Source: Clostridia bacterium
Lineage (GTDB): Bacteria > Bacillota > Clostridia > Oscillospirales > Feifaniaceae
Direction: 5' to 3'
NCBI GenBank assembly: GCA_017427525.1
Contig: JAFRSP010000029.1
Span: 1 to 32,285, forward strand
DNA: 32,285 nucleotides
Within the stretch, counting starts at the first letter, position 1. Each line of letters opens with the position of its first letter. This document shows positions 17,162 through 25,519 of the stretch, piece by piece. Below the pieces are notes generated by a model. That model saw nothing but the letters and a program-made list of their open reading frames with translations. It had not been told where the DNA came from and did no database searches. Position numbers and translations under genes: made by a program.

Positions 17162-18841
17162 TCAGAGGTTCGACGCCGCCTTATCTAAGAACTGCTTTGC
17201 ATGGAAAAGTGCAGCCTGCGTAACCGTTTCGCCGCTCAGCAACCTTGCGAGCTCCGCGATCCGTCCTTCCGGCCCGAGTTCATGCACATGCGTCAGGGTT
17301 CTGTCCCTTTCAACCGACTTTTTAATTAAAAGATGGTGATCCGCAAGGGCCGCGATCTGTGCCAGATGGGTGATGCAAAAGACCTGCCTGTCTGCTGCGA
17401 GACGTTTGAGCTTGCGTCCGATTTTCTCGGCAGCTGATCCAGAGACTCCGGTATCGATTTCATCAAAAATCGCAGTTTGAATTTTGTCTTTTTGCCCGAG
17501 AATGCTTTTAAGGGCCAACATGACACGGGAAAGCTCTCCACCGGAGACGATTTTCGAAAGCGGACGTGGCTCCTCTCCCAAGTTGGTCGAAATGAGAAAA
17601 GAAACCTCATCGGAGCCGTTTTCGTCAAAGAGACCCTCCCTCATAGGCTCGACAGAAATGAGGAAGGTTGTTTTTTCCAGGTTCAGGTCGTAAAGTTCCT
17701 GTTCCACTCGCTTTTGAACCGTTTCTGCAGCTTTTTTGCGAGCGGCAGAGAGGTTTGCCGCGAGTTCCCGAAGCTGACGGTAAGTATCCTCTAAACGTTG
17801 GGTCAGCTCGATGCGAGTCTGATCGATCAGCTCGATGGAGGAGAGTTCTTTGGCAGCCTGTTCTCTGTAAGCAAGGATGTCTTCAAGCGTTTCTCCATAT
17901 TTATTTTTGAGGCGCAGCAACAAATCAAACCGCTGTTCGATCTGCTCGATCTCGGCAGGATCGAAGCGGAGGGCTTCAGATAATTCACGCAGCTCGCCGG
18001 CCAGATCCTGTGCACCATAATAGAGCTCGCCGGTCTGGTCTGCCAGCTTTGTCATCTGTGGGGAGAGACTGGCGAGGGAAGAAAGCTCGTGCATTGCAGT
18101 GCCTAAACTTGACACCGCGCCGCTCCCCTCCTCCGGTACAAGAAGATTGAGGCAGGTCGCCAAACGTTCACTGATGTGACTTGCCTCGCGCATCAAAAGA
18201 CGCTGCCGCTCCAACTCTGTATCCTCACCCGGACGAAGCTGAGCATCGTCGATCTCCTTGATCTGAAATGTGAGAAGGTCAATTCTTCTGGCCTTTTCCC
18301 GCTCGTCCATCCGAAGGCGGGAGAGCTCCTGACGCTGCGCAACAGCCTGCTGGTAGCATTGGCGATACGCAAGAAGGAGGGGCTCAGTATCGGCAAGCGC
18401 ATCGAGGAACTCCACATGACGTTCGCTCTGCAGAAGGGCCTGGGAGTCGTGTTGTCCATGGATATTGAGAAGCTGCGTGCCGATCTCCCGCAAAAACGCA
18501 GCGGTTACGGATTTTCCGTTGATCTTGGAAACGGAACGCCCCTCCGTGGTGATGGTTCGCTCAAATACAATCCCCTTTTCGGTCGCAATTCCTGCATCTT
18601 GGCAAAACCGGATAATCGTCTCGTTTGGCTCAGGGGAAAAGACAGCCGTTACGGTCGCCGATGCGGCTCCGGTGCGGATGAGTTCTTTTGAGGCACGTTC
18701 CCCAAGAGCCATGTTGATCGCATCGATGATAATGGATTTTCCCGCTCCGGTTTCTCCTGTCAGCACGGTCATACCGGCTTCAAATGTGATCGACGCTTTT
18801 TCGATCACGGCGACATTCTCAATTGAAAGGCTCTCGAGCAT
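17162..18841 (-). CDS. recN: DNA repair protein RecN
   Basis: 559 residues, the usual length. RecN is an SMC-like ATPase recruited to double-strand breaks. The Walker A is GETGAGKS (29-36). The middle (about 150-350) is heptad-rich coiled coil (ERQRLLMREASHISERL and following). The C-terminal ABC signature is SGGELSRVMLALK and the Walker B is IFDEIDTGVSG. ATG 18841 has AGAGG upstream. It closes the run dxs-tlyA-nadK-argR-recN, 28 nt after argR. In many spore formers spoIVB and spo0A come next; here the next gene is the PerR-like regulator, with its own promoter. Confidence 0.97.
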   Translation of the reverse strand: MLESLSIENVAVIEKASITFEAGMTVLTGETGAGKSIIIDAINMALGERASKELIRTGAASATVTAVFSPEPNETIIRFCQDAGIATEKGIVFERTITTEGRSVSKINGKSVTAAFLREIGTQLLNIHGQHDSQALLQSERHVEFLDALADTEPLLLAYRQCYQQAVAQRQELSRLRMDEREKARRIDLLTFQIKEIDDAQLRPGEDTELERQRLLMREASHISERLATCLNLLVPEEGSGAVSSLGTAMHELSSLASLSPQMTKLADQTGELYYGAQDLAGELRELSEALRFDPAEIEQIEQRFDLLLRLKNKYGETLEDILAYREQAAKELSSIELIDQTRIELTQRLEDTYRQLRELAANLSAARKKAAETVQKRVEQELYDLNLEKTTFLISVEPMREGLFDENGSDEVSFLISTNLGEEPRPLSKIVSGGELSRVMLALKSILGQKDKIQTAIFDEIDTGVSGSAAEKIGRKLKRLAADRQVFCITHLAQIAALADHHLLIKKSVERDRTLTHVHELGPEGRIAELARLLSGETVTQAALFHAKQFLDKAASNL

Positions 18842-18869
18842 AGCAACCTCTTCTTCTTCCGGAACGTCC

Positions 18870-19325
18870 TCAGGAGTTCATGATATTCTTCAATTCATCG
18901 ATAAATGAAAGCGAGTCTTCCGGAGTGCGCATGATTGCAATAAAGGTATTGTCTCCCGAAATGGTCCCCACAACGCCCGGCATCTCCGAAACGTCAATCG
19001 CCTCCGCAGCAGCGTTGGCCATGCCGGAATGGCAATGGACCACAACAAGAAACTGCACATAGTCGATATCGACAATGGTCTCTTTGATGATGGAGGAATA
19101 CTTCGGGATGAGATGTCCCCGTTTCCCGGCAGAGATGCCCACGGCATACTTATAGTTGTTGTCGACCTGAACCTTGACAAGACGCAGCTCTTTAATGTCG
19201 CGGGATACGGTTGCCTGGGTCACTTTGAATCCCACCTGGTTCAGCTCTTCCACCAGGGCCTCTTGCGTGGTAATCGGCTTTGAATTGATAATCTCAAGAA
19301 TCTTTTCGTGCCGCTTCAGCTTCAT
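18870..19325 (-). CDS. argR: Arginine repressor
   Basis: ArgR/AhrC of 151 residues, a hexameric repressor of arginine biosynthesis that uses L-arginine as corepressor. The N-terminal winged helix has VTQATVSRDIKELRL; the C-terminal oligomerisation and arginine-binding domain has PGVVGTISGDNTFIAI with the conserved GDNT acid. ATG 19325 overlaps the nadK stop by 4 nt (ATGA), indicating coupling. AhrC sits between tlyA and recN in Bacillus subtilis too, with nadK not between them there. Confidence 0.97.
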   Translation of the reverse strand: MKLKRHEKILEIINSKPITTQEALVEELNQVGFKVTQATVSRDIKELRLVKVQVDNNYKYAVGISAGKRGHLIPKYSSIIKETIVDIDYVQFLVVVHCHSGMANAAAEAIDVSEMPGVVGTISGDNTFIAIMRTPEDSLSFIDELKNIMNS

Positions 19326-20182
19326 GATATTTCTCCCTCCTGTAACTTGGATTTTACCACCTCATAAAAGCTGTCCGGTTTCATTCGGACAACCATCACT
19401 TGTGTTTTATCCCGCCGGATGTGAACCACATCGCCTGGCAGCAGCAAAAATCCCGACCCACCGTCGACCAAGAGGGTTGCTTCCCTGCCCTGGTCTAGGA
19501 AGGGCGTCACCGTGATTCGGGCGTTACTGTGGAAAATCGTCGGCCGGATTACCAGCGTGTGGGCCGCAATGGGCACAACCTCCATGCAATTGCTGCGGGG
19601 ATCGATAATGGGGCCGCCGGCAGAAAGCGCATAGGCCGTTGAACCGGTTGGAGTGGCAACAATCATACCGTCAGCCCGAAAACGGTGGATAAAGCTACCG
19701 TCTGACGCGACCTCCAGATTGAGAAGCCTGGGCGAGGTTCCGCGGTGCACCGTGATATCGTTGACAGCAAATCCGGTATAAGGCGTGCCTCGGCCGCGCC
19801 GCACCTTTGCATTCAGCAGCATTCTGCGCTCCACCGTATACTCCTCGGTGAAAAGACGGTGGAGAAGCTCCAACTCCCCCGGATCGATCTCGGTCAGAAA
19901 GCCGACTGTGCCTTTGTTGACCCCGACCACCGGAACCCCATGCCGAACGGCAAGGTGCGCCGTGTTCAGGAAGGTGCCGTCTCCGCCGACTGAGATCGCG
20001 AAATCGGCGCCCTGAAAGCAGAGACTTTGCGGACCGGAAAAGACGGGCAATCCTCGATAGAATGACAACGTCTTTTCATCGACCCAAACCTGCGCGCCCC
20101 AATTGATCAAAAGCTTGGCGACCTCTCTGGAAAGAACAAGACTGGGATCTTTTGAGAGGCTGGGGTTGATCGTGAATTTCAT
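19322..20182 (-). CDS. nadK: NAD kinase
   Basis: 286 residues. It phosphorylates NAD to NADP using ATP or polyphosphate. The GGDGT motif is at 66-70 (AISVGGDGTFLNTAH) and the second NAD-binding stretch is TPTGSTAYALSAGGPI. The FAVNDITVHRG segment with N-D is typical. The N-terminal Rossmann half is short but normal. ATG 20182 has GGAG about 12 nt upstream. It lies 18 nt after tlyA and overlaps argR by 4 nt. Confidence 0.97.
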   Translation of the reverse strand: MKFTINPSLSKDPSLVLSREVAKLLINWGAQVWVDEKTLSFYRGLPVFSGPQSLCFQGADFAISVGGDGTFLNTAHLAVRHGVPVVGVNKGTVGFLTEIDPGELELLHRLFTEEYTVERRMLLNAKVRRGRGTPYTGFAVNDITVHRGTSPRLLNLEVASDGSFIHRFRADGMIVATPTGSTAYALSAGGPIIDPRSNCMEVVPIAAHTLVIRPTIFHSNARITVTPFLDQGREATLLVDGGSGFLLLPGDVVHIRRDKTQVMVVRMKPDSFYEVVKSKLQEGEIS

Positions 20183-20200
20183 CGCTTCGACAGGCTCCTT

Positions 20201-21025
20201 TCAGGAAGGTTCTTCCAGTTTTTGTGCATGAAGCGCATGGTGTGCGAGAGACACGACCTCTTCCGGGTCGATTCCGGAAACGTCCTGCACGCCTTTTTCA
20301 AAACAGGCCAAAAATTCAATATTCCCCTTTGGCCCTTTGATCGGAGAGAAGGTAAGACCCTGCAGACCAAGGCCAAGCTCCTTTGCAGCGGAACAAACCC
20401 TTTTCACGACTTCACAGTGGACGATCGGATCTCTCACGACGCCGTTTTTCCCGACCCGGTCTTTCCCCGCTTCAAACTGAGGCTTGATGAGCGCGATCAT
20501 GCGGCCATCCTCTTTCATCAGGGAGACGAGCGGCGGCATTACGAGGAGCAGCGAGATGAAAGAAACGTCGATCGAGACAAAATCGACCGGTTCAGGGATC
20601 TGTTCCCTTGTCAGATAACGCACATTGGTGCGTTCCATGCAGACTACCCGCTCATCCGTGCGCAGCGACCATGCGAGTTGCCCGTATCCCACATCGACGG
20701 CATAGACCTTGTTCGCGCCGCGCTGCAGCATACAATCCGTGAAGCCGCCGGTGGACGCTCCTGCATCGATACAGATCGCACCGTCCAGGGCGACGGCAAA
20801 GGTGTCCAGAGCCTTTTCCAGTTTAAACCCGCCGCGGCTGACAAATTTTTTCTCATAACTTCTCAGTTCGATCTCGGCCTCTGGAGAGACCATACGGCCG
20901 GGCTTGTCCTCACGATCGCCCGAAACGATCACATGGCCGCCCATGATTACTGCCTTGGCCTTTTCTCTGCTCTCCACCAGACCGCGTTGCACCAAAAGCG
21001 TATCGAGACGCACCTTTTCGCTCAT
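20201..21025 (-). CDS. tlyA: TlyA-family rRNA (cytidine-2'-O)-methyltransferase
   Basis: 274 residues. An S4 RNA-binding domain (about 5-60, RLDTLLVQRGLVESREKAK) is fused to an FtsJ-like SAM methyltransferase with DAGASTGGFTDCML (87-100) and VDVGYGQ. Known TlyA enzymes methylate 16S and 23S rRNA; some Firmicutes homologues (YqxC) are uncharacterised, and a haemolysin label is historical. ATG 21025 has AAGGAG upstream and lies 2 nt after the dxs stop, so translation is probably coupled. Confidence 0.95.
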   Translation of the reverse strand: MSEKVRLDTLLVQRGLVESREKAKAVIMGGHVIVSGDREDKPGRMVSPEAEIELRSYEKKFVSRGGFKLEKALDTFAVALDGAICIDAGASTGGFTDCMLQRGANKVYAVDVGYGQLAWSLRTDERVVCMERTNVRYLTREQIPEPVDFVSIDVSFISLLLVMPPLVSLMKEDGRMIALIKPQFEAGKDRVGKNGVVRDPIVHCEVVKRVCSAAKELGLGLQGLTFSPIKGPKGNIEFLACFEKGVQDVSGIDPEEVVSLAHHALHAQKLEEPS

Positions 21026-21027
21026 TG

Positions 21028-22884
21028 TTACCGCTCCTTCTTCCCAAGCAGTGGCTGAGCCCGTCGTACGATTCCGGGAGGGTCGAGCTCCAAAAGCTTC
21101 AGGAGCTGATCGACCTTCCCGTGGGGGACAAAACGATTCGGGATAGCGGCAAGGGACGAGTGTTTCACACTCCCCTTCTGATGGAGAGCGAGGAGGGTTT
21201 GCTGTCCGACGCCGCCTGCTTCAATTCCCTCTTCCACAAAGAGGACCCGCTTTGCCAGATTGGGCAAAAGCTCTTCAAAATCTACCGGATGGATGCGTTC
21301 GAGAGAAATCACGTTGACGACAGCTCCACGTGCTATAAGCTGTTTTTGAGCTTCCAGGCACTGTTCTGTGATACGTCCATAGGTGAGAATCGTGAGATCC
21401 GGGTTTCGATCTCCGAAAACTGTCAGAGTTTTCAGTTGCTTTCCCTCAGGCAGATTCGGCTGATTCCCTCTTGGGTACCGAACCGCCTGGGGTGAATTTG
21501 CATCGAGGGCCAGACGCAGGCAACGGGAGAGTCCCGCAAAATCTGCGGGAGAATATACCGTTACGTTGGGGATTGTGCTTAAAAACGCCGCGTCAAAGAT
21601 GCCTTGATGGGTATCACCGTCCTCTCCTACGAGACCGGCGCGGTCAACCGCCAGCACGACCGGCAGATTCCCAAGAGCCATGTCGTGGACAAGCTGGTCA
21701 TATGCACGCTGCAGGAAGGTGGAGTAGACGGCGACAACCGGTCGGCATCCGACCGAGGCAAGCCCCGATGCAAAAGTGACCGCATGCTGTTCCGCGATGC
21801 CGACATCGAAAAAGCGGTTGGGGTAGAGCCGCGCAAAGTCAGTGAGCCCCACACCGTCGGTCATGGCTGCCGTGATGGCAACCAGCTCAGGACGGTTTTC
21901 AGCAAGCTTGATGAGTTCCTGCCCGAAGAAATCGCAAAAACCCTCTTTCTTGGGGGGAAGCTGACCAGTCGATGCATCAAAGGGGGAAACACCGTGGTAG
22001 CGGGAAGGATTCGCTTCGGCAAACGGAACGCCCTTCCCTTTGACGGTTTTGACATGCACCAGAGCCGGTTTCCCCAGGCTGCGCACCCTGCGGAACACAT
22101 CGACCATGGAGTGAAGATCGTGCCCGTCGAGCGGACCGTAGTAGTCGAAACCAAAGTTCTCAAAGAGATTGCTCACCGTAAGCGCATCCTTGACCATACG
22201 CTTGCCGGTGCTGACGACCTGATAGAGCGGTTGCCCCACAAGCGGCGTATTCTGCACTGCTTGACGGATCTCGTCCTTCAGTTTGAAGTAGAACGGATTG
22301 GAAGTCATGGCAGAAAGATAGTGGGCAAGCGATCCGACATTTCGGGAGATCGAAATGTCGTTGTCATTGAGCACGATCATCAGACGTCCGGATTCGGCGG
22401 CGTTGTTGAGCCCCTCAAAGGAGAGGCCGCCGGTCATGGCGCCGTCGCCAACCACGGCGACCGTATATCCTTGCAGGTTTTCGAGCCGAAGACCGGCCGC
22501 GATACCGGCGGCTGCAGAAATCGCCGTGCTGCTGTGCCCTGTATGAAATGCATCGCAGTCGCTCTCAGCGGGCTTGGGAAAACCAGAGAGTCCCCCGAAC
22601 TGCCGGAGGGTGGAAAAGCGCTCCCTGCGCCCCGTCAGCAGCTTATGGGCATAGCTTTGATGGCCCACATCAAAAACAAGTTTATCCACAGGGGGTTCAA
22701 AACAGATATGGAGTGCAACGGTCAATTCCACCGCGCCCAAATTCGAGGCGAGGTGTCCTCCGGTCTGCGATACCGTTTGCAAAATGACGTCGCGCAGCTC
22801 TCTGCAGAGCTGCTCTTGTTGCTCACTTGTCAGGCGTTTGACGTCGAGCGAGCTGGAGATTGTATTTAAAATGGAATGATTCAT
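21028..22884 (-). CDS. dxs: 1-deoxy-D-xylulose-5-phosphate synthase
   Basis: 618 residues. It condenses pyruvate and glyceraldehyde 3-phosphate with thiamine diphosphate, the first step of the MEP isoprenoid pathway; its product also feeds thiamine and pyridoxal synthesis. Visible marks: GGHLASNLGAVELTVALH, FDVGHQSYAHKLLTGR, the ThDP motif GDGAMTGGLSFEGLNNA ending at NDND, and in the second half DVGIAEQHAVTFASGLA and YPRG. ATG 22884 follows AAGGAC. ispA, which uses the pathway products, lies upstream. The 128-nt leader has an unusual promoter-hairpin layout (see findings). Confidence 0.98.
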   Translation of the reverse strand: MNHSILNTISSSLDVKRLTSEQQEQLCRELRDVILQTVSQTGGHLASNLGAVELTVALHICFEPPVDKLVFDVGHQSYAHKLLTGRRERFSTLRQFGGLSGFPKPAESDCDAFHTGHSSTAISAAAGIAAGLRLENLQGYTVAVVGDGAMTGGLSFEGLNNAAESGRLMIVLNDNDISISRNVGSLAHYLSAMTSNPFYFKLKDEIRQAVQNTPLVGQPLYQVVSTGKRMVKDALTVSNLFENFGFDYYGPLDGHDLHSMVDVFRRVRSLGKPALVHVKTVKGKGVPFAEANPSRYHGVSPFDASTGQLPPKKEGFCDFFGQELIKLAENRPELVAITAAMTDGVGLTDFARLYPNRFFDVGIAEQHAVTFASGLASVGCRPVVAVYSTFLQRAYDQLVHDMALGNLPVVLAVDRAGLVGEDGDTHQGIFDAAFLSTIPNVTVYSPADFAGLSRCLRLALDANSPQAVRYPRGNQPNLPEGKQLKTLTVFGDRNPDLTILTYGRITEQCLEAQKQLIARGAVVNVISLERIHPVDFEELLPNLAKRVLFVEEGIEAGGVGQQTLLALHQKGSVKHSSLAAIPNRFVPHGKVDQLLKLLELDPPGIVRRAQPLLGKKER

Positions 22885-22916
22885 GAAGGTCCTTTCTTCT
22901 CTTCGTTTCCAGAATA

Positions 22917-22940
22917 AACCGACGTGAAAAGGGTTCGGTT
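22917..22940 (-). promoter_or_regulatory. Second hairpin in the dxs leader
   Basis: On the minus strand AACCGA and TCGGTT (22935-22940 and 22917-22922) are perfectly complementary around a 12-nt loop. The loop carries ACCCTTTT (22927-22934), an exact 8-nt complement of AAAAGGGT in the 5' arm of the upstream hairpin (22996-23003). That would allow an antiterminator or pseudoknot. Confidence 0.45.
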
Positions 22941-22975
22941 CTGTGGAAAATCCCCAAAAGGATGGATGAAAACGA

Positions 22976-23004
22976 CAAAAAGGCAGCCGCAGGCTACCCT
23001 TTTG
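22976..23004 (-). terminator. Intrinsic terminator between ispA and dxs, or attenuator of dxs
   Basis: On the minus strand a 13-bp stem (23004-22992 with 22988-22976, two G-U pairs, 3-nt loop GCA/TGC) ends in TTTTTG, the U-tract pairing with an A-tract on the other arm. It ends the ispA transcript, but it also lies about 8 nt after the start of the promoter at 23019-23047, so any RNA from that promoter must cross it to reach dxs. Confidence 0.75.
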
Positions 23005-23018
23005 ATTCGATTTCTGTA

Positions 23019-23047
23019 ATTATAGCAGAATTCTCACCATTATGCAA
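23019..23047 (-). promoter_or_regulatory. Sigma-A-type promoter in front of dxs
   Basis: The minus strand has TTGCAT, 17 nt, TATAAT, with a predicted start near 23012. It lies between the ispA stop and the terminator hairpin. Confidence 0.75.
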
Positions 23048-23104
23048 TGTTTTTTGTATAAATTTTCGTATCAAGCCGCACACAAAATGAGAATGTTTGC
23101 AGGA

Positions 23105-23998
23105 TCATTTTCTCCGTTCAAGCAGATACCAAGCCAGAGCTTTGAGCACCTTTGAATCCGGAAGGGCGGCGCAGGCCGCAACGGCATTCTCGGTGTGGCG
23201 GCGGGCAAGTTCCCTGCATTCTTCGATCGAATGAAGGGTGGCAAATGTGGTTTTTTCATTTTTTGCGTCGCTTCCGATGGGTTTTCCAAGCTCTTCGAAG
23301 CTGCCGATACGGTCGAGCAGATCGTCGACGATCTGAAAGGTCAAGCCGAGCTCCTGCGCATAAATTGTCACTGCTTCGAGCGGTTTTCCGGAGACTCCCG
23401 CCGCCGCAAAGGCAATCCGGCAGGCGCCTTTCAGCAGCGCGCCTGTTTTCATCGCATACATCTGCCGCATCTGGGTTTCAGTGAGGAGGAACTGTTTTTT
23501 TTCGCTCTCCACATCGATCGACTGGCCTCCGAGCATCCCATACAGCCCGGCGGCCTGTGCCAACTCTCTGATTGCGGAGAGCAGCCGCTCAGGTTGGATC
23601 GGCGCTTTTACGGCCGTCTCAAATGCGTGGGTGAGAAGTCCGTCCCCTGCCAGCACCGCCATGGCCTCCCCATAAACCTTGTGGTTGGTCGGACGGCCGC
23701 GCCGGAAATCGTCGTTGTCCATACAGGGAAGATCGTCGTGAATCAGCGAATAGGCGTGAATCATCTCAAGCGCCGCAGCCAGCGGCAGGGCCTCGCGCTC
23801 TTCCCCGCCCGCAAGGCGGTAACAGGTCAGCAGCAAAAAGGGACGGATGCGTTTTCCGCCCGACAGGAGGCTGTAGCGCATGGCGTCTGCAACGACCTGC
23901 TGTTCCAGCCCCTCTCCGGGGATAACGCTTTCCAAATACGGTTCAAAGAACTCCCCGATGCGGGAGAACTCACTCTGAAGAAGCGCAGCATTTTCCAT
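23105..23998 (-). CDS. ispA: Polyprenyl (farnesyl/geranyl) diphosphate synthase
   Basis: 297 residues from ATG 23998, which follows AAGGAC by 7 nt and fits the usual IspA length; the frame extends to a TTG at 24028 with no RBS. It condenses IPP with DMAPP or GPP to make short-chain prenyl diphosphates. The first Asp-rich motif is LIHDDLPCMDNDD, the second FQIVDDLLD. GGKRIRPFLLL and the lysine of MKTGALL are conserved. Chain length cannot be fixed from sequence. It starts 26 nt after xseB and is followed by a terminator before dxs. Confidence 0.95.
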   Translation of the reverse strand: MENAALLQSEFSRIGEFFEPYLESVIPGEGLEQQVVADAMRYSLLSGGKRIRPFLLLTCYRLAGGEEREALPLAAALEMIHAYSLIHDDLPCMDNDDFRRGRPTNHKVYGEAMAVLAGDGLLTHAFETAVKAPIQPERLLSAIRELAQAAGLYGMLGGQSIDVESEKKQFLLTETQMRQMYAMKTGALLKGACRIAFAAAGVSGKPLEAVTIYAQELGLTFQIVDDLLDRIGSFEELGKPIGSDAKNEKTTFATLHSIEECRELARRHTENAVAACAALPDSKVLKALAWYLLERRK

Positions 23999-24024
23999 TG
24001 CAATCGTCCTTTCCATCGCGTCTG

Positions 24025-24276
24025 TCAAAGGGGAAGCATGGGAGCAGGCTTCATGGTCCCGTCTTCCCCCTTCACCAGCATACTGACCTGCTGTTCCGCT
24101 TTGTCGAGCAGCGCATTGCAGTGCGCGGTGAGTTTGACCCCCTCCTCAAAAAGCTGCAGGGATTCGGACAGCGTGGTCTTATTGGCTTCCAGGGTGCGAA
24201 CGATCTCCTCCAACCGCTGGAGCGCCTTTTCAAATTCCAAATCACTCAGATCAGGCTTTTTTTTCGTCTGCGTCAT
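24025..24276 (-). CDS. xseB: Exodeoxyribonuclease VII small subunit
   Basis: 83 residues, all helical, with LEFEKALQRLEEIVRTLE and LSESLQLFEEGVKLTAHCNALLDKAEQQV, which match the XseB helical hairpin. ATG 24276 has GAAAGGAG upstream and lies inside the 3' end of xseA (26-nt overlap), consistent with coupled synthesis of the large and small subunits. Confidence 0.95.
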   Translation of the reverse strand: MTQTKKKPDLSDLEFEKALQRLEEIVRTLEANKTTLSESLQLFEEGVKLTAHCNALLDKAEQQVSMLVKGEDGTMKPAPMLPL

Positions 24277-25519
24277 ACTTTGCTCCTTTCTCGGTAGATT
24301 CCGACTGCAGATATGTTTTTGTCACCAGCACTTCGGCGCCTCCCTTTGCAAAACGAAGAGAGAGGGCATCTCCGGGGGAAAGAAGCTCGGCCGATCGAAC
24401 CGGTTTGTTTTCTTTAAAGGCGATCGAAAACCCACGTTCCAGCACCGAGAGCGGGCTTAAAGCTTCCAGTTTTCCTGCGGAAAGGCCCAGCATACGGTGT
24501 GCTGCATCGAGTTTTTGTCGTTGGGAAAAATAGACCCGCTGAATGAGGGAATCGATCGTCAAGCGGCAATCCTCAATGTAGCGCAGGGGGGTCTGCATGT
24601 TTCGGTGGCCGGCCAATGTCTGCACCTGGATGCGGCCGGCCGACGTTTGCCTGAGGAGAAGGTCGGCCATAAGGCGGTTGACATTTTCCAGCCGCTGTCT
24701 GAGGGCGGCGCTGTCGGGCACCGCAAGCTCGGCTGCCGCAGATGGGGTGGGCGCCCGCAGGTCTGCCACAAAATCCGCGATGGTAAAATCGGTTTCATGT
24801 CCCACGGCGGAGATCACGGGAATCTTACTCTCTGCGATCGCGCGCGCGACAATTTCTTCATTGAAGGCCCACAGGTCTTCAAGGGAACCGCCTCCCCTAC
24901 CCACGATGAGCAGATCCGCGGCCTGCTCCCTGTTGAACCAGGCGAGCGCCTCCACGATCATCGGAGCGGCTTCCGGGCCCTGGACGAGAACGGGATAGAG
25001 CAGCACTTTGGCCGCTGAAAAGCGGCGGTTGAGAACATGAATGATATCCCGAACCGCAGCGCCTGTTGAAGCCGTGACAACGCCGATTTTCAACGGCGTT
25101 TTGGGGATTGGTTTCTTGCGCGCCGGATCGAAGAGCCCCTCTTCCTCCAGCTTTTTTTTGAGCTGCTCAAAGGCCAGATGCAGGGCTCCCAGTCCATCCG
25201 GCTGCATCCCGGTCAGGTAGAGCTGATACTGCCCGTCGCGTTCAAAGACGGCGACCCTGCCTTCCACGATCACCTTCATCCCGTTTTCAGGACGAAAGGT
25301 CAGCTTTTTTGCACTGGAGGCAAACATCACGGCACGGATCGAGGACTTTTCGTCCTTGAGCGTCATGTAGAGATGCCCGCTTTGGATGTGATGCTTGAAA
25401 TTGGAAAGCTCCCCGCGCACCATCACATGAGAAAGCAGCGGTTCTGTATCGAGAACCGCTTTGATGACGGCATTGAGCTGAGAAACGCTGAGCGTTTCGG
25501 GGGCAACTGTTTGGTTCAT
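24251..25519 (-). CDS. xseA: Exodeoxyribonuclease VII large subunit
   Basis: 422 residues. With XseB it degrades single-stranded DNA from both ends to oligonucleotides. An N-terminal OB fold (about 8-100; LSHVMVRGELSNFKHHIQSGHLY) precedes the catalytic domain with IGVVTASTGAAVRDI, LIVGRGGGSLEDLWAFNEE, SAVGHETDFTIADFVADLRAPTPSAAAE split over about 130-275. A coiled region and the C-terminal LERGFSI repeat follow. ATG 25519 has GGAGAGAC upstream and overlaps the preceding stop by 4 nt. Confidence 0.97.
   Translation of the reverse strand: MNQTVAPETLSVSQLNAVIKAVLDTEPLLSHVMVRGELSNFKHHIQSGHLYMTLKDEKSSIRAVMFASSAKKLTFRPENGMKVIVEGRVAVFERDGQYQLYLTGMQPDGLGALHLAFEQLKKKLEEEGLFDPARKKPIPKTPLKIGVVTASTGAAVRDIIHVLNRRFSAAKVLLYPVLVQGPEAAPMIVEALAWFNREQAADLLIVGRGGGSLEDLWAFNEEIVARAIAESKIPVISAVGHETDFTIADFVADLRAPTPSAAAELAVPDSAALRQRLENVNRLMADLLLRQTSAGRIQVQTLAGHRNMQTPLRYIEDCRLTIDSLIQRVYFSQRQKLDAAHRMLGLSAGKLEALSPLSVLERGFSIAFKENKPVRSAELLSPGDALSLRFAKGGAEVLVTKTYLQSESTEKGAKYDADEKKA

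Noticed and set aside
22885..23012. Known riboswitch (for example TPP) before dxs
   Set aside because: I see no CUGAGA-type TPP core or other known conserved motif, and the leader is short.
23195..24460. Plus-strand open frame of about 421 codons over ispA, xseB and xseA
   Set aside because: Antisense shadow of three recognised genes; no RBS or recognisable protein features.
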